Counted from the first letter of the stretch, positions 16,641 through 25,952 are shown. The stretch: 64,000 nucleotides of DNA from Arthrobacter sp. AL12 (GCF_029960645.1 NZ_JASBQY010000007.1:135045-199044); one strand, 5' to 3'. Translations and numbers: made by a program. The notes: generated by a model not told the origin, from the sequence alone.

Positions 16641-19341
16641 GAACCGCGCGACCGTTCCCGATTCGGCGGAAGCAACGAAGGCCCTGACCGGGCGGGCGGA
16701 GGATCTGCGGTCGGCGGTGGAGGCCATCCAGGGGAGCACCCACGTTGCGGTCCTGCTGCTGGGTGACAGCGGGATCGGAAAATCCACTCTCCTGGACGCC
16801 GTGGTGGCCGAACTGCAGACAGCCGTGACACCTGTCCGCATCCACGGCAGCCCTTCGCTGGCGAATGTGCCCTACGGCGTACTGGGCCCTTTTATTGTCG
16901 GGCTGCCCGTGGAGGAGGCCACCTCGCAACTGGCGGTGCTCAGGACCTTCTGGGCGCGGCTGGAGGAAGAGCGCCGCGCTTCCCAGAAGCCCCTGCTGCT
17001 GGTCGTGGACGACGCACATGACCTTGACGAGTCGACGGCCGGAATCCTGGTGGAACTCGCCGCCGCCGGCTGGGTGAAACTGCTCGTAGCCTCGGCCGCC
17101 CGGCCGGGCCTGCCGGAACCGCTGCTGCAGCTGTGGTTTGAGGGGATAGCCGAACGCCTCGACCTGCGACCACTGACCCAGCAGCAGACCTATGACATCC
17201 TCGAGGGCACACTGGGTTCCCAGATCCTGCCAAGCGTCGCCGAAGTCCTCTGGGAAGCCTCCGAGGGCAACCCGTTGCTGCTCAGCGGTCTCATTGACGA
17301 CGCGAAGACCGACGGCACGCTGCTGCAACGCAACGGGGTGTGGCTGCTCGCCAGGCCGCTTAGCAGCCACGGGGACCGCCTCACGGACGTCGTGCGCCGG
17401 CAGCTGCTCCGGCGTTCCCCGCAGGAACGCCACGCCCTGAACCTGATTGCCCTGGCCGAGCCGGTCTCCCGGGATCTGATTGAGGCCACGGTGGGCGAAG
17501 ACGCGGTGGCCGCCCTCATCGAACATGAGATGATCCGCGTGACGCCGGCACCGCACCCGCAATTGAGGCTCTGGCACTCCATCTACGGCGACACACTGCG
17601 CAACCTGATTTCGCCGGCCCGCAGCCTCCAGCTCCGGCAGAGCCTCCTGCGGCTCATGGACAACGAACCAACGTCGGCAGAAGGCCTGCTGCGCCAGGTC
17701 AGCTGGTCGATTGAATGCGGAGCGGAGGTCGAGGACCGGCAGCTTCTGCGGGCAGCCGTCCTGGCCAGCCGGCTCCACGAGGACGAACTGGCACGTAACG
17801 CCGCCGCTCTGGTCAAAGACCCCGAATTGCAGGTGGCTGCACGGGCCGTGACGGCCAGGACCTACTTCAACACCTCGGACTACTCCTCTGCCCGGGACAT
17901 CCTGGAAGCCGACTTCGCCAAGGGCCAGAGCGTGGCTGTCCTCCTCACGGGAACGCTGATGTGGGCTGCGGTGCAGGCAGCGCTGGGCCACGCGCCGGCG
18001 GACATCATGGACCGCGCCGCAGCCCTCCTGGAGGCAGGGGAGAAGCTGGCCCGGGACAACCCGGAAGATGCCGAGGGAATCCTCGCGGCCACCCGGGAAC
18101 GGTATGCGACCATTCACGCCATGGTGTTTGCGCTGGCGGGGGAGTACCCGGACGGTGCCGGCATGGAAGCCGAAGCGGAGGCCGGCGCAGAGCCTCCTCC
18201 CACAAACGCCCTGGAGGCTGCGTTTAGTCTGGCGCTGACGTCGGAACGGCTCCTTGTGCAGGGCAAAGCGGTGCAGTCGTTCGCTGCGGTGTCACAGGCC
18301 CTGGAGAGCGCGGGTTCCGGAGACGGCGAACTGCATTTCCTCGCCGAATTCCTCGTGGCACGGGCAGCGGCAGCCGTGATCCACGGTGGCGACTGGGAAG
18401 CCGCCGGAAACCTCCTGGCCGGTGTGGCCGCCGGACAGGGCCCCAACCTCGCCTCGTTCGGCGGCGGAGTCCACGCCGCACACGGCATCATCCTGCTGTA
18501 CCAGGGCAAGGCCGCCGAGGCCGTGAACACGCTCAGCGCGGCGCTGGAATCACTGCGGGTCGCGGATCCCCAGCAACTCTTCGCCCTGACCGCCGCGATG
18601 GCCGCCGCCGCCGCCGCCGACGCGGGCGCCAAAGACAAAGCAGCAGCATTCCTCGCCGACTACGACGCAGCCCCGCGGACGGTGTCACGCTACCTGCGCA
18701 TCCTCTCGCAGATGGCAGTCACCTACGGAAAGGCCCACCTGGGCAACTACCCGGGCGCCGTCGACGAGTTGAGGGCGCTGGGACGCCCCCACGGCGACGA
18801 TTCCACGGCAGGGCTGGAGTTCGAATCGCTGGTCTTCTGCCTGGCCCTCGGAGACCGGGCCGCGGCCGCGCGGCTGCTCGACCTGCAACCCGAGCTGGAA
18901 GGCCCCCGGCCCGCCGCGATCTGCCGCTATGCGGCGGCGGTCAGCACAGGTCTGGCCGCTGATTATCTGGAAGCGGGGACCATTTGCGAAGAGGCCGGGC
19001 TGTGGGGCTTCGCGACGCTCGCCTACGATGCCGCCGCGGCCGGGTACCGGGCAGCCGGTGACACCCTGCGGGAACGCATGGCGATGTCCCGGCGGAAGCA
19101 CTGCCTGGACAGGGCAGACCGAATCGCCGGCCAGGAAATGGACGCCGCAGCCGACCCCCTTGGCGTGCTGACGCGCCGGGAGCGCGACATCGTGGCGCTG
19201 GCGGTGCGCGGCCTGAGCGACCGCCAGATAGCCGCCGAGCTGCAGGTGTCCATCCGAACCGTCGAAGGCCACCTTTACCGCAGCTATGCCAAGCTCAACG
19301 TCAAAGGCCGGGACCAGTTGCCGGGAGTATCTCCGTCCTGA
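16618..19341 (+). CDS. Large ATPase/LuxR (LAL-type) regulator 2 of 4
   Basis: About 907 residues. Walker A is GDSGIGKS (residues 49-56) and Walker B is LLLVVDDAHDLDES. A long helical middle follows, with an Ala-rich stretch near residues 655-685 (AAMAAAAAADAGAKDKAAA). The C-terminal LuxR helix-turn-helix begins LTRRERDIVALAVRGLSDRQ and ends RTVEGHLYRSYAKLNVKGR. The start is chosen as the GTG at 16618, which overlaps regulator 1 by 23 bases; a TTG at 16627 is an alternative. The frame is open further upstream, but only as shadow of regulator 1. The LuxR domain stops shortly after KGRDQL, ending PGVSPS, slightly shorter than its three neighbours. Confidence 0.92.
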   Translation: MICLDSSRNRATVPDSAEATKALTGRAEDLRSAVEAIQGSTHVAVLLLGDSGIGKSTLLDAVVAELQTAVTPVRIHGSPSLANVPYGVLGPFIVGLPVEEATSQLAVLRTFWARLEEERRASQKPLLLVVDDAHDLDESTAGILVELAAAGWVKLLVASAARPGLPEPLLQLWFEGIAERLDLRPLTQQQTYDILEGTLGSQILPSVAEVLWEASEGNPLLLSGLIDDAKTDGTLLQRNGVWLLARPLSSHGDRLTDVVRRQLLRRSPQERHALNLIALAEPVSRDLIEATVGEDAVAALIEHEMIRVTPAPHPQLRLWHSIYGDTLRNLISPARSLQLRQSLLRLMDNEPTSAEGLLRQVSWSIECGAEVEDRQLLRAAVLASRLHEDELARNAAALVKDPELQVAARAVTARTYFNTSDYSSARDILEADFAKGQSVAVLLTGTLMWAAVQAALGHAPADIMDRAAALLEAGEKLARDNPEDAEGILAATRERYATIHAMVFALAGEYPDGAGMEAEAEAGAEPPPTNALEAAFSLALTSERLLVQGKAVQSFAAVSQALESAGSGDGELHFLAEFLVARAAAAVIHGGDWEAAGNLLAGVAAGQGPNLASFGGGVHAAHGIILLYQGKAAEAVNTLSAALESLRVADPQQLFALTAAMAAAAAADAGAKDKAAAFLADYDAAPRTVSRYLRILSQMAVTYGKAHLGNYPGAVDELRALGRPHGDDSTAGLEFESLVFCLALGDRAAAARLLDLQPELEGPRPAAICRYAAAVSTGLAADYLEAGTICEEAGLWGFATLAYDAAAAGYRAAGDTLRERMAMSRRKHCLDRADRIAGQEMDAAADPLGVLTRRERDIVALAVRGLSDRQIAAELQVSIRTVEGHLYRSYAKLNVKGRDQLPGVSPS

Positions 19342-19444
19342 CTGGCTCCGGGCATTCTCCGGCCCGGCCGTTTGCGGTTTCCCCAACCCCGTTACCGGCG
19401 GCCGGGCAACAGTCGTCACTGATTTCCCGATCGCCGCGCGTAAC

Positions 19445-19481
19445 CCCGGGGGGCCGGCAAGTAGGCACCCGGCGGCCCGGG
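19445..19481 (+). terminator. Probable terminator after regulator 2
   Basis: CCCGGGGGGCCGG and its partner CCGGCGGCCCGGG form an imperfect GC-rich hairpin about 100 bases after the regulator 2 stop. No U tract follows. The region around it (19342-19600) has no gene I can support. Confidence 0.4.
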
Positions 19482-19677
19482 TACGGGGACCGCGTAGCCG
19501 AACCGCGCAAGCCATGCGAGCCGGCCGCCATGGCAAGTACCCTGGACCACAGCTTCGATCGGAACCCGCCACGAATTCGAGTACGCACTACCGGTGCGCC
19601 GTTGGTGTCCGATTCGCTAGATTGTATTCAAGCACCAGGAACCACCCGACAAATCCACCCGACGAAGGACTTTGAAC

Positions 19678-19830
19678 GTGGAGCCATCAACGCAGAAGCG
19701 GCCCGGGCAGAACGAGGAAGTTGCCAGGACCGCCGGCGTGGGGACGATGGTCCACACTGGTGCAACAGATGTTAAACCGCTCCGAAATGGTCTCTCGAAT
19801 GGTTCCCGCCACGTGCGTGAACCCCTTTGA
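19678..19830 (+). CDS. Possible 50-residue small protein between regulators 2 and 3
   Basis: A GTG-started frame of 50 codons with GAAGGA at good distance (8 bases) upstream. The stop TGA lies one base before the first arm of a strong terminator hairpin, the layout expected of a real short gene. The peptide begins VEPSTQKRPGQNEEVARTAG and ends SRHVREPL. It is hydrophilic, has mixed charge, contains no cysteine and shows no membrane segment or signal peptide. I recognise no family. The other two forward frames are also open for part of this stretch. One would give a peptide ending VPATCVNPFDGADGVGTF, but its end lies inside the hairpin stem, so I favour the frame given. The transcript could also be non-coding. 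Confidence 0.45.
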   Translation: MEPSTQKRPGQNEEVARTAGVGTMVHTGATDVKPLRNGLSNGSRHVREPL

Positions 19831-19831
19831 C

Positions 19832-19893
19832 GGAGCCGACGGCGTCGGAACCTTCTGAGACCGAGGTTCCTCCCCCCAGCCGCCGTCGGCTCC
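19832..19893 (+). terminator. Nested hairpin terminator after the 50-codon ORF
   Basis: Perfect 13-bp arms GGAGCCGACGGCG (19832-19844) and CGCCGTCGGCTCC (19881-19893) enclose a second helix GGAACCT/AGGTTCC (19847-19853/19864-19870). CTAAGTTTTC follows. This is among the strongest fold-back structures in the window and marks the 3' end of a short transcription unit. Confidence 0.75.
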
Positions 19894-19916
19894 CTAAGTT
19901 TTCAGTGGCCCCAGTC

Positions 19917-19953
19917 CTGGCTCGGCCGCCCGCACGCCGGGCGGCCGTGCCAG
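19917..19953. terminator. Second strong hairpin downstream of the small unit
   Basis: CTGGC-T-CGGCCGCCCG pairs with CGGGCGGCCG-T-GCCAG around a CACGC loop: 15 pairs with one T-T mismatch. It lies 24 bases after the first terminator. It may be a back-up terminator or the core of a structured RNA. The remaining sequence up to regulator 3 (19954-20235) shows no gene I can support. Confidence 0.6.
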
Positions 19954-20235
19954 AACTGTGACGGCGCAAAGCCGTACCACGCCGGGGCGCGGCAGCCCTC
20001 CCAAATCCAGGCACCACGGACACCCGCGTGGCGAAGCCCGCACCACCCGGCTTTCGGATCGGGACCGACTACTTGGTTTGGATGACATTCCGGCCTGGCG
20101 ACCCTGAGTACATCCACGTAGTCCAGGGACCTCCCCCGCGCTGGTAATCGAGTAGCGCTTACGCATCCGAAAAATCCCTGCTGTCAATAGTTTGGACTCA
20201 TCGGTAGTCATACTTTGATTGCGAAGGTCTCTCTC

Positions 20236-22971
20236 ATGTTTCAGCAGGAAGTCGGCCTGCCTGCGGGCAGCGGCAGAACAGATTTGATCTCTACTATCCA
20301 ACATTCGGGGAAGGGGCGGCCCGAGAAGCACTACACCCGGCACAAAACCGTTGAGGACGTGGTAGCGGCGCTGACATCGGGATCCGGCTGCGGGGCAGTC
20401 CTCGTCGGGGAGCACGGGGCTGGAAAATCATTCATTGCCCAGCGGGCCCTGGAACACTTGGGGGACGACTACCTGGTCGTCCAGGTCCGGGGCAGTTCCA
20501 TCTCGTCCAAACTCCCGTACGGTGCCCTGAGCGTGCTGCTCAATGAACTCGATGCTTCCCACCTTGAGCACCCGCTGATGGTGCTCCGGGGCTTGACCCA
20601 GCTCCTTCATGCCCGGGCCCAGGGCCGCGGCGTCGTGCTCTTTGTCGACAACGCCCATGACCTTGATGAGCTCTCCACCATGATGGTTGCACAGCTCTGT
20701 GCAGGCGGACACGTACTGCTGCTCGCAGCGTGCGTTGACCTGCCGAATCTGGGCAGCGACATCATGGGACTCTGGAAGGACGATCTGTTGCGCCGGATCG
20801 ACCTTGGCCCCTTCGATTTCCGTGAAACGGCCGACAGCCTTGCCCAGGAGTACGGCGGACACTTCTCCCACAGCGCGGCTCGCGCCCTCTGGAACGCAAG
20901 CGGCGGCAACGCTCTCTTCCTGCACTCCCTGGCACGGGAGCAGATCAAGCTCGGAACCATTGTCCGCCACGAGGACTTCTGGGTTTTGGGGGACAAAACG
21001 GTCGCTCTGGCCGGAGAGATACGGGATGTTCTTAAAGCCCGCCTGAACCGGCTAAGCCCCGGCCAGCGCGACGTGTTCGAGCTCTTGGCGCTCGCCGGAG
21101 CCCTGCCCCTGCAGACCCTGATGAGCGTGTCCCGGGCGCAGGACATAGACACGCTGCAGGAACGGGCACTGATCGTCGTCAGCCATGACCACCCGCCCAT
21201 GGTGAGTATCGCCAACCCGGTCACTGCCGGAATCGTTGCCAGCGTGGTGCCGCCGGGCCGCAGTGCGGAGCTTCGGCGCCGGCTGGGGGCTGTTCTCCAG
21301 GACCAGGACGTCGACGAATTCACGGGGTCCACGGCGGTAGCGTGGGCTCTGGACTGCGGGGAAGAGGTGGGCCCCCGAATGGCCTTGGCGGCGGCGCGCC
21401 TCGCGAACAAGGCATCCGACCCGCAGTCCGCCCTGAGGTTTGCCCGGGAAATCGCGGGCGGCGAGAAACTGGCGGAAGTGGCCGTCGAATCTGCCCGGGC
21501 GCATATCGCCCTGCACAACGACGACGCCGCCCGCCGAATCCTGAGCGACGTTGAACAGCGGGCAGGTGACGGACTTGCGCTGGGTGAGTGGGCCTCACTG
21601 CAGCTCCTGTGGGCCGAACTGGACCGGCGCGGCCCTGCAGCATCGGCCAGCGCACTGGCCAGGCTGCAGGAGATTGAACTGCGGCTCACGGTCTCCGGGG
21701 AAGCCGGTGCGGAGCCGGATTCGGTCGCTGAGCGGTTGCGCCTGGCCTATGCCGAGCTGGCCGCCTTCGAAGGCCGGTACGGTGACGTCCTGCAAATGTT
21801 CGAGGACGCGGATACTGCCGACCTCGGCAACGAAGCAAAGGTCATCGCCGCGAGCCTGCTGTGCGAGGCGAAAGCTGTCACCGGCGACGTCCTGGGCGCC
21901 GTAGGGCTCAGCAGGCAGGTCATCCTTTCCGCTGGCACCCTCGACCTTTCCGATGCATCGATCCGCGAAATCCGCGGGCGGTTCCTGTTGCTCCTGCTGT
22001 TGTCGGCCAGATTCCGGGAGGCGGCAGACTTCATCGCCGACACCTCGGAATCCTGCGACCAGCAAGCCAGGCTGGGCGGCATGTTCGAGATCGGCCAAGG
22101 GATCGTTGACCTCCATCGCGGTCATCTCACGGGGGCAATCCAGCGGCTGCAGTCCGGGGTCTGGCAGCTCAGCGTGCACGATCCGGACGCTGTTGCCGGC
22201 CTCGCTGCCGCAGCCTGTGCGTACGCTTACGCGCTCCAGGGCGATGAGGACAAAGCATGCGCCCTGCTGGTGGAAATCGAGGAGCAGCAGCCCCGGGCAA
22301 CGTGGCTCGTGAACCGCCTCACCCGGTACTTTGAGCTGTCCGCCAAAGCGGAAATTGGGCAGAAGACCGAGGCTCTGCGCGCACTGAAGCTGGAAGCCGA
22401 CATTGATACGGACGCCTCTGCCCTTGCCACCGGCCTGCAGTTCCTCTCGGCGGTAGCCCGGCTGGGAGACCGCCAGGCCAGCCAGAAACTCAGTGACCTT
22501 GCGGACCAGGTCAGCGGGCACTTCGCCGCCCTGTGCTCGCGTCTCGCGGATGGGCTGGCGGATGCAGACAGCGAGGAACTGCTGGCTACATCCAAGGACG
22601 CCGACGCGGCAGGCCATGCGGTCTTCGCCAGGGATGTGACCAGAAAGGCGGTCAGCTGCGCGAACGACGCCGGGAACCGGATCTCCCTCCGGATGGCCCA
22701 GCGCACGCAGCAGTCCCTGGAGGACCGGTTCGGCAACCCCAGGAACGGAGTGCTCTCGCTGCTGACCTCCACGTTGACAGCCCGGGAATCGGAGGTGGCG
22801 GTCAGAGCGGCGGCGGGTACGTCCAACCGGAAGATCGCGGATGAGATGCACGTTTCTGTCCGCACCGTTGAGGGGCATCTCTACCAGGTATATGCCAAAC
22901 TCCACGTCGCGAGCAGGTCGGAACTTAAAGATGTCATCTCCGGACCGGTGGAACACGCCCGCCTGGGCTGA
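20236..22971 (+). CDS. Large ATPase/LuxR (LAL-type) regulator 3 of 4
   Basis: A 911-residue protein. Walker A is GEHGAGKS (residues 58-65) and Walker B is GVVLFVDNAHDLDEL. A helical-repeat middle follows, then the C-terminal LuxR domain, which begins LTARESEVAVRAAAGTSNRK and ends RTVEGHLYQVYAKLHVASR. The ATG at 20236 is used; a TTG 21 bases upstream in frame is possible. It is separated from regulator 2 by about 890 bases containing the small ORF and two hairpins, so it probably has its own promoter. Regulator 4 begins 99 bases after its stop. Confidence 0.92.
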   Translation: MFQQEVGLPAGSGRTDLISTIQHSGKGRPEKHYTRHKTVEDVVAALTSGSGCGAVLVGEHGAGKSFIAQRALEHLGDDYLVVQVRGSSISSKLPYGALSVLLNELDASHLEHPLMVLRGLTQLLHARAQGRGVVLFVDNAHDLDELSTMMVAQLCAGGHVLLLAACVDLPNLGSDIMGLWKDDLLRRIDLGPFDFRETADSLAQEYGGHFSHSAARALWNASGGNALFLHSLAREQIKLGTIVRHEDFWVLGDKTVALAGEIRDVLKARLNRLSPGQRDVFELLALAGALPLQTLMSVSRAQDIDTLQERALIVVSHDHPPMVSIANPVTAGIVASVVPPGRSAELRRRLGAVLQDQDVDEFTGSTAVAWALDCGEEVGPRMALAAARLANKASDPQSALRFAREIAGGEKLAEVAVESARAHIALHNDDAARRILSDVEQRAGDGLALGEWASLQLLWAELDRRGPAASASALARLQEIELRLTVSGEAGAEPDSVAERLRLAYAELAAFEGRYGDVLQMFEDADTADLGNEAKVIAASLLCEAKAVTGDVLGAVGLSRQVILSAGTLDLSDASIREIRGRFLLLLLLSARFREAADFIADTSESCDQQARLGGMFEIGQGIVDLHRGHLTGAIQRLQSGVWQLSVHDPDAVAGLAAAACAYAYALQGDEDKACALLVEIEEQQPRATWLVNRLTRYFELSAKAEIGQKTEALRALKLEADIDTDASALATGLQFLSAVARLGDRQASQKLSDLADQVSGHFAALCSRLADGLADADSEELLATSKDADAAGHAVFARDVTRKAVSCANDAGNRISLRMAQRTQQSLEDRFGNPRNGVLSLLTSTLTARESEVAVRAAAGTSNRKIADEMHVSVRTVEGHLYQVYAKLHVASRSELKDVISGPVEHARLG

Positions 22972-23070
22972 CCGACCCGGGGCCCGGGCCTCCAGTCGGT
23001 CGGGGCGGAGCCGGCGCCCACGTTCCCGGGCGGTCCGGGCGCCGACGTGTTGCCGCGGGGAGGGCCGCAG

Positions 23071-25869
23071 GTGGAAAGCCTGACTGAGTCCGCAACCCTG
23101 GTGGGCCGGTCCGGCGTCGTCAAGGACATCGTCAAATGCCTGCGCGACGGCGGGACTGCCGGTGCCCTCATCGTCGGCAACCCGGGCACGGGGAAAACCG
23201 CAGTCTCCCGGGCTGTCATCCGGGAACTGCGTCCCCACACGGCCGTGATCCGGCTCTCGGCAACACCAGCACTGTCTGCCGTGCCGTTCGGCGCGCTATC
23301 GCCCTACCTCGGCGAGCTGCCCGCCCACGACCTGGATTCCTTTTCCGCCGTCGTCAAGGCCATGACAGACAGCATCAAGTCCCAGCCCAGCAAGCCGCTC
23401 TTCGTGATCGATGACGCCCAGTGCCTGGACCACGGGACGACGCAGCTCGTTGCGCAGGCGGTAGCGACCGGTGCTGCCAGCATCCTCGCCTTCAGCCGCC
23501 CGGGATTGCTGATCCCCGAGGAATTCCTGGCCCTCTGGGATGACGGACTCGTTGCCAAGTTTGACCTCGAGCCGCTCACCCGGACCGAGGTGCACCAGCT
23601 TTGCGAGCAGGTTCTCCGCGCCGATGTCTCGCCGTGGGCCAGTGCGCTGTTCGCCGAGGCTTCTGCCGGAAACCCGTACATGCTGCTGTCCCTGATCGAA
23701 CACGCCCGGACCACAGGTGCCCTGGCACTGCGCCACGGCACCTGGTTCCTCATCTCAACTCCCGGCCTGGCCGACATTCCCGTCGCCGACCTGATCGGCC
23801 ACGAACTGCGGTCGATGTCACCCGAAGAAAGGACAGCCGCAGCGATAGTTGCCCTGGCGGGACCGCTGCCACTGGGCCAGCTGTTGGGGTTTGGCGGCCC
23901 GAAGGCTGTCGACGCCCTGGAACGGGCCGGCATCATCACCGTCTCACGAGGCGCTGACCGGACGGTCCGCCCCGCGAGTCCCCTCATCGGGGAGATCATG
24001 CGCCGGTGGGTTCCGGCGGGAAAAAGCGCCGGTTTGCGTGCCAGCTTTGTCTCACTTCATCCGGGAGGGCCAGTACCCCCGGACGCATTCCTGAACCGGG
24101 TTCGATGGGCGCTGGACTGTGGAGCCGCGGTGCCGCCGGAGGAGCTTCTCAAGGCGGCGTGCACTGCCAACGCCGCCCTCGACGCCCGGTCCGCGTTGCG
24201 GACCGCCGAGGCAATTTCCGATGATGCGAAGCTGCCCGAGGCCCGGTTGCAGATGGCCTACGCGCGGTACCTGCTGGGCGACCGCCAGCAGTCCGCGAAC
24301 TTCCTGCGGCTCGCTGAGCCCATGCCAAACGAAAACGCCCGCTATCTGGCGGCTCTGCTGTCCGCCAGGCTGACGGCACGAACAACGACGCCGGGGAACC
24401 GGGTAGCAATCGACCGCAGCCGTGCCACCGCCGCAGGACCAGACACCGCCGGAGCCGGCACAGCAGGAACGGGCGCCCAGGGGGGTGGAAGTGCCGGAAC
24501 TCCCGCCGCCGCTATCCCCGCCGTGCCGGCCGACGTCGGGCTTCCCCCCACCGGCCAAGGGGCCTTCCCCAGCGACGCCGGGTCGGGGCCGTCATGGCTG
24601 GATTTGGCCGCGGTGGCACAGGCGGCGCGGTCCGCCGGCAGCCGGCCGAACAGGAACCAGTTGAACGGCGGCCAGGAGGACCGTGAGGGCGGGCTGAGCC
24701 GGCTGATCGTGGCCGCCGGGGAGCGGCCGGAGATTAAGATCCCGGCCGAGTCGCTGCTCGCCGAATTGCTCTGTGCCAAAGGCCGGGTGGTGGACGGCCT
24801 GGGGCTGGCCCGCGAGGCCTGGCAAGGGGCCCGGAGCGCCAGCCTGGCATTGCCCCTCATGTATGAGGACCTCCTGGTGCGCTACAGCCTGAGCCTTAAT
24901 TGGGCGGGGGAATGGGAAGCGCTCGCCGCAGCCCTCGATGAATACGAGGCCGACTTTCCGTCGCGGCTGCTGCTCAGCGGCGGCATCCTGCACTTGATGA
25001 GGGGCCTCGCCCGTGTCCGTCAGGGGCGCATGCCCGAGGGGATTGCCGAGCTGGTTCTTGGCGTCGAGGATCTCACGATTGCCGATCCCTGGGAATTGCT
25101 GCCGTTCGCCCATGCGGTCGCAGCATACGCCGCCTCCGTGGTGGGTCACCCACGGGAGGCCGAGGAGCACGCGACAGCTTTCCGGCTGTCCCGGTACCGC
25201 GGTCCGGGGGCACTCCCGCTTCTCGCCGAAGCGTACTCGACCGCCGCTGGCGGAGCGCCCGGGGGCGCTGCCGACGTCAGCAAGAGGCTCGGCGGCCTGG
25301 CGGAGGAGGCCCGGCGGCAGGGTCTGCGGGGGGTTGAGACGGACATCAGGCGATTGGCCGTGCGCCGCGGGGACACGGCGGCAGCTGACGGTCTTGCCCG
25401 GAGCAGCCTCGCGGTGGAGGGGCGGGAGGCCGGCATGCTCCACGACTACGCGCTCGCGGTGCTTCATGCGGACGACGCCGAACTCGTCAGGATCAGTGAC
25501 AAGGCGCTGCGCGCCGGCTATGTGTTGCTGGCGCTCGAAGCGGCGCAGCAAGCGGAACGCTGCCTCGCCGAAACCACGGACAAACGGAAACTGCTGGCTG
25601 TCCAGCGCAAGATCCAGAACAGGATGACTGCTGCCGGCATGGCTGCCCATATTGACCTGGTCCGTCCGGAACAGGATGCCGAACTTACCGCCCGGGAAAC
25701 CGAAATCCTGGACCTGGTGTCCGCCGGGGCCACCAACTCCGAGATAGCCAAGCGGCTCTGCGTGTCCCAGCGGACCGTGGAAGGACACCTCTACCGGGTG
25801 TTCGCCAAACTCGGCGTCAGCCGGCGGGTTGACCTGATCGACACCGGCGGCCATTCACACAGGCCCTGA
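23071..25869 (+). CDS. Large ATPase/LuxR (LAL-type) regulator 4 of 4
   Basis: A 932-residue protein. Walker A is GNPGTGKT (residues 36-43) and Walker B is KPLFVIDDAQCLDH. A LuxR domain at the C-terminus begins LTARETEILDLVSAGATNSE and ends RTVEGHLYRVFAKLGVSRR. The GTG start has GGGGAGG seven bases upstream. Unlike its neighbours it carries an insertion of roughly 60 residues, low in complexity and rich in Ala, Gly, Pro and Thr (about residues 450-510), between two helical regions, probably a flexible linker. A 13-bp tandem repeat follows the stop. Confidence 0.92.
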   Translation: MESLTESATLVGRSGVVKDIVKCLRDGGTAGALIVGNPGTGKTAVSRAVIRELRPHTAVIRLSATPALSAVPFGALSPYLGELPAHDLDSFSAVVKAMTDSIKSQPSKPLFVIDDAQCLDHGTTQLVAQAVATGAASILAFSRPGLLIPEEFLALWDDGLVAKFDLEPLTRTEVHQLCEQVLRADVSPWASALFAEASAGNPYMLLSLIEHARTTGALALRHGTWFLISTPGLADIPVADLIGHELRSMSPEERTAAAIVALAGPLPLGQLLGFGGPKAVDALERAGIITVSRGADRTVRPASPLIGEIMRRWVPAGKSAGLRASFVSLHPGGPVPPDAFLNRVRWALDCGAAVPPEELLKAACTANAALDARSALRTAEAISDDAKLPEARLQMAYARYLLGDRQQSANFLRLAEPMPNENARYLAALLSARLTARTTTPGNRVAIDRSRATAAGPDTAGAGTAGTGAQGGGSAGTPAAAIPAVPADVGLPPTGQGAFPSDAGSGPSWLDLAAVAQAARSAGSRPNRNQLNGGQEDREGGLSRLIVAAGERPEIKIPAESLLAELLCAKGRVVDGLGLAREAWQGARSASLALPLMYEDLLVRYSLSLNWAGEWEALAAALDEYEADFPSRLLLSGGILHLMRGLARVRQGRMPEGIAELVLGVEDLTIADPWELLPFAHAVAAYAASVVGHPREAEEHATAFRLSRYRGPGALPLLAEAYSTAAGGAPGGAADVSKRLGGLAEEARRQGLRGVETDIRRLAVRRGDTAAADGLARSSLAVEGREAGMLHDYALAVLHADDAELVRISDKALRAGYVLLALEAAQQAERCLAETTDKRKLLAVQRKIQNRMTAAGMAAHIDLVRPEQDAELTARETEILDLVSAGATNSEIAKRLCVSQRTVEGHLYRVFAKLGVSRRVDLIDTGGHSHRP

Positions 25870-25877
25870 GGCCCCCA

Positions 25878-25952
25878 GAGGGACAACCCGGAGGGACAAC
25901 CCGGAGGGACAACCCGGGGGGACAGCCCGGGGGGACAGCCCGGGGGGACAAC
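25878..25952. repeat. 13-bp tandem repeat, nearly six copies
   Basis: GAGGGACAACCCG is repeated three times, followed by two copies of the variant GGGGGACAGCCCG and a partial sixth. It lies just after regulator 4 and before sufS. The motif GGGACA recalls the GGACATG motif of the array at 8 kb, but the units are different. Confidence 0.9.

Noticed and set aside
19530..19775. An 81-codon frame upstream of and overlapping the 50-codon ORF
   Set aside because: It has no ribosome site, crosses the likely promoter region and ends inside the better-supported small ORF.
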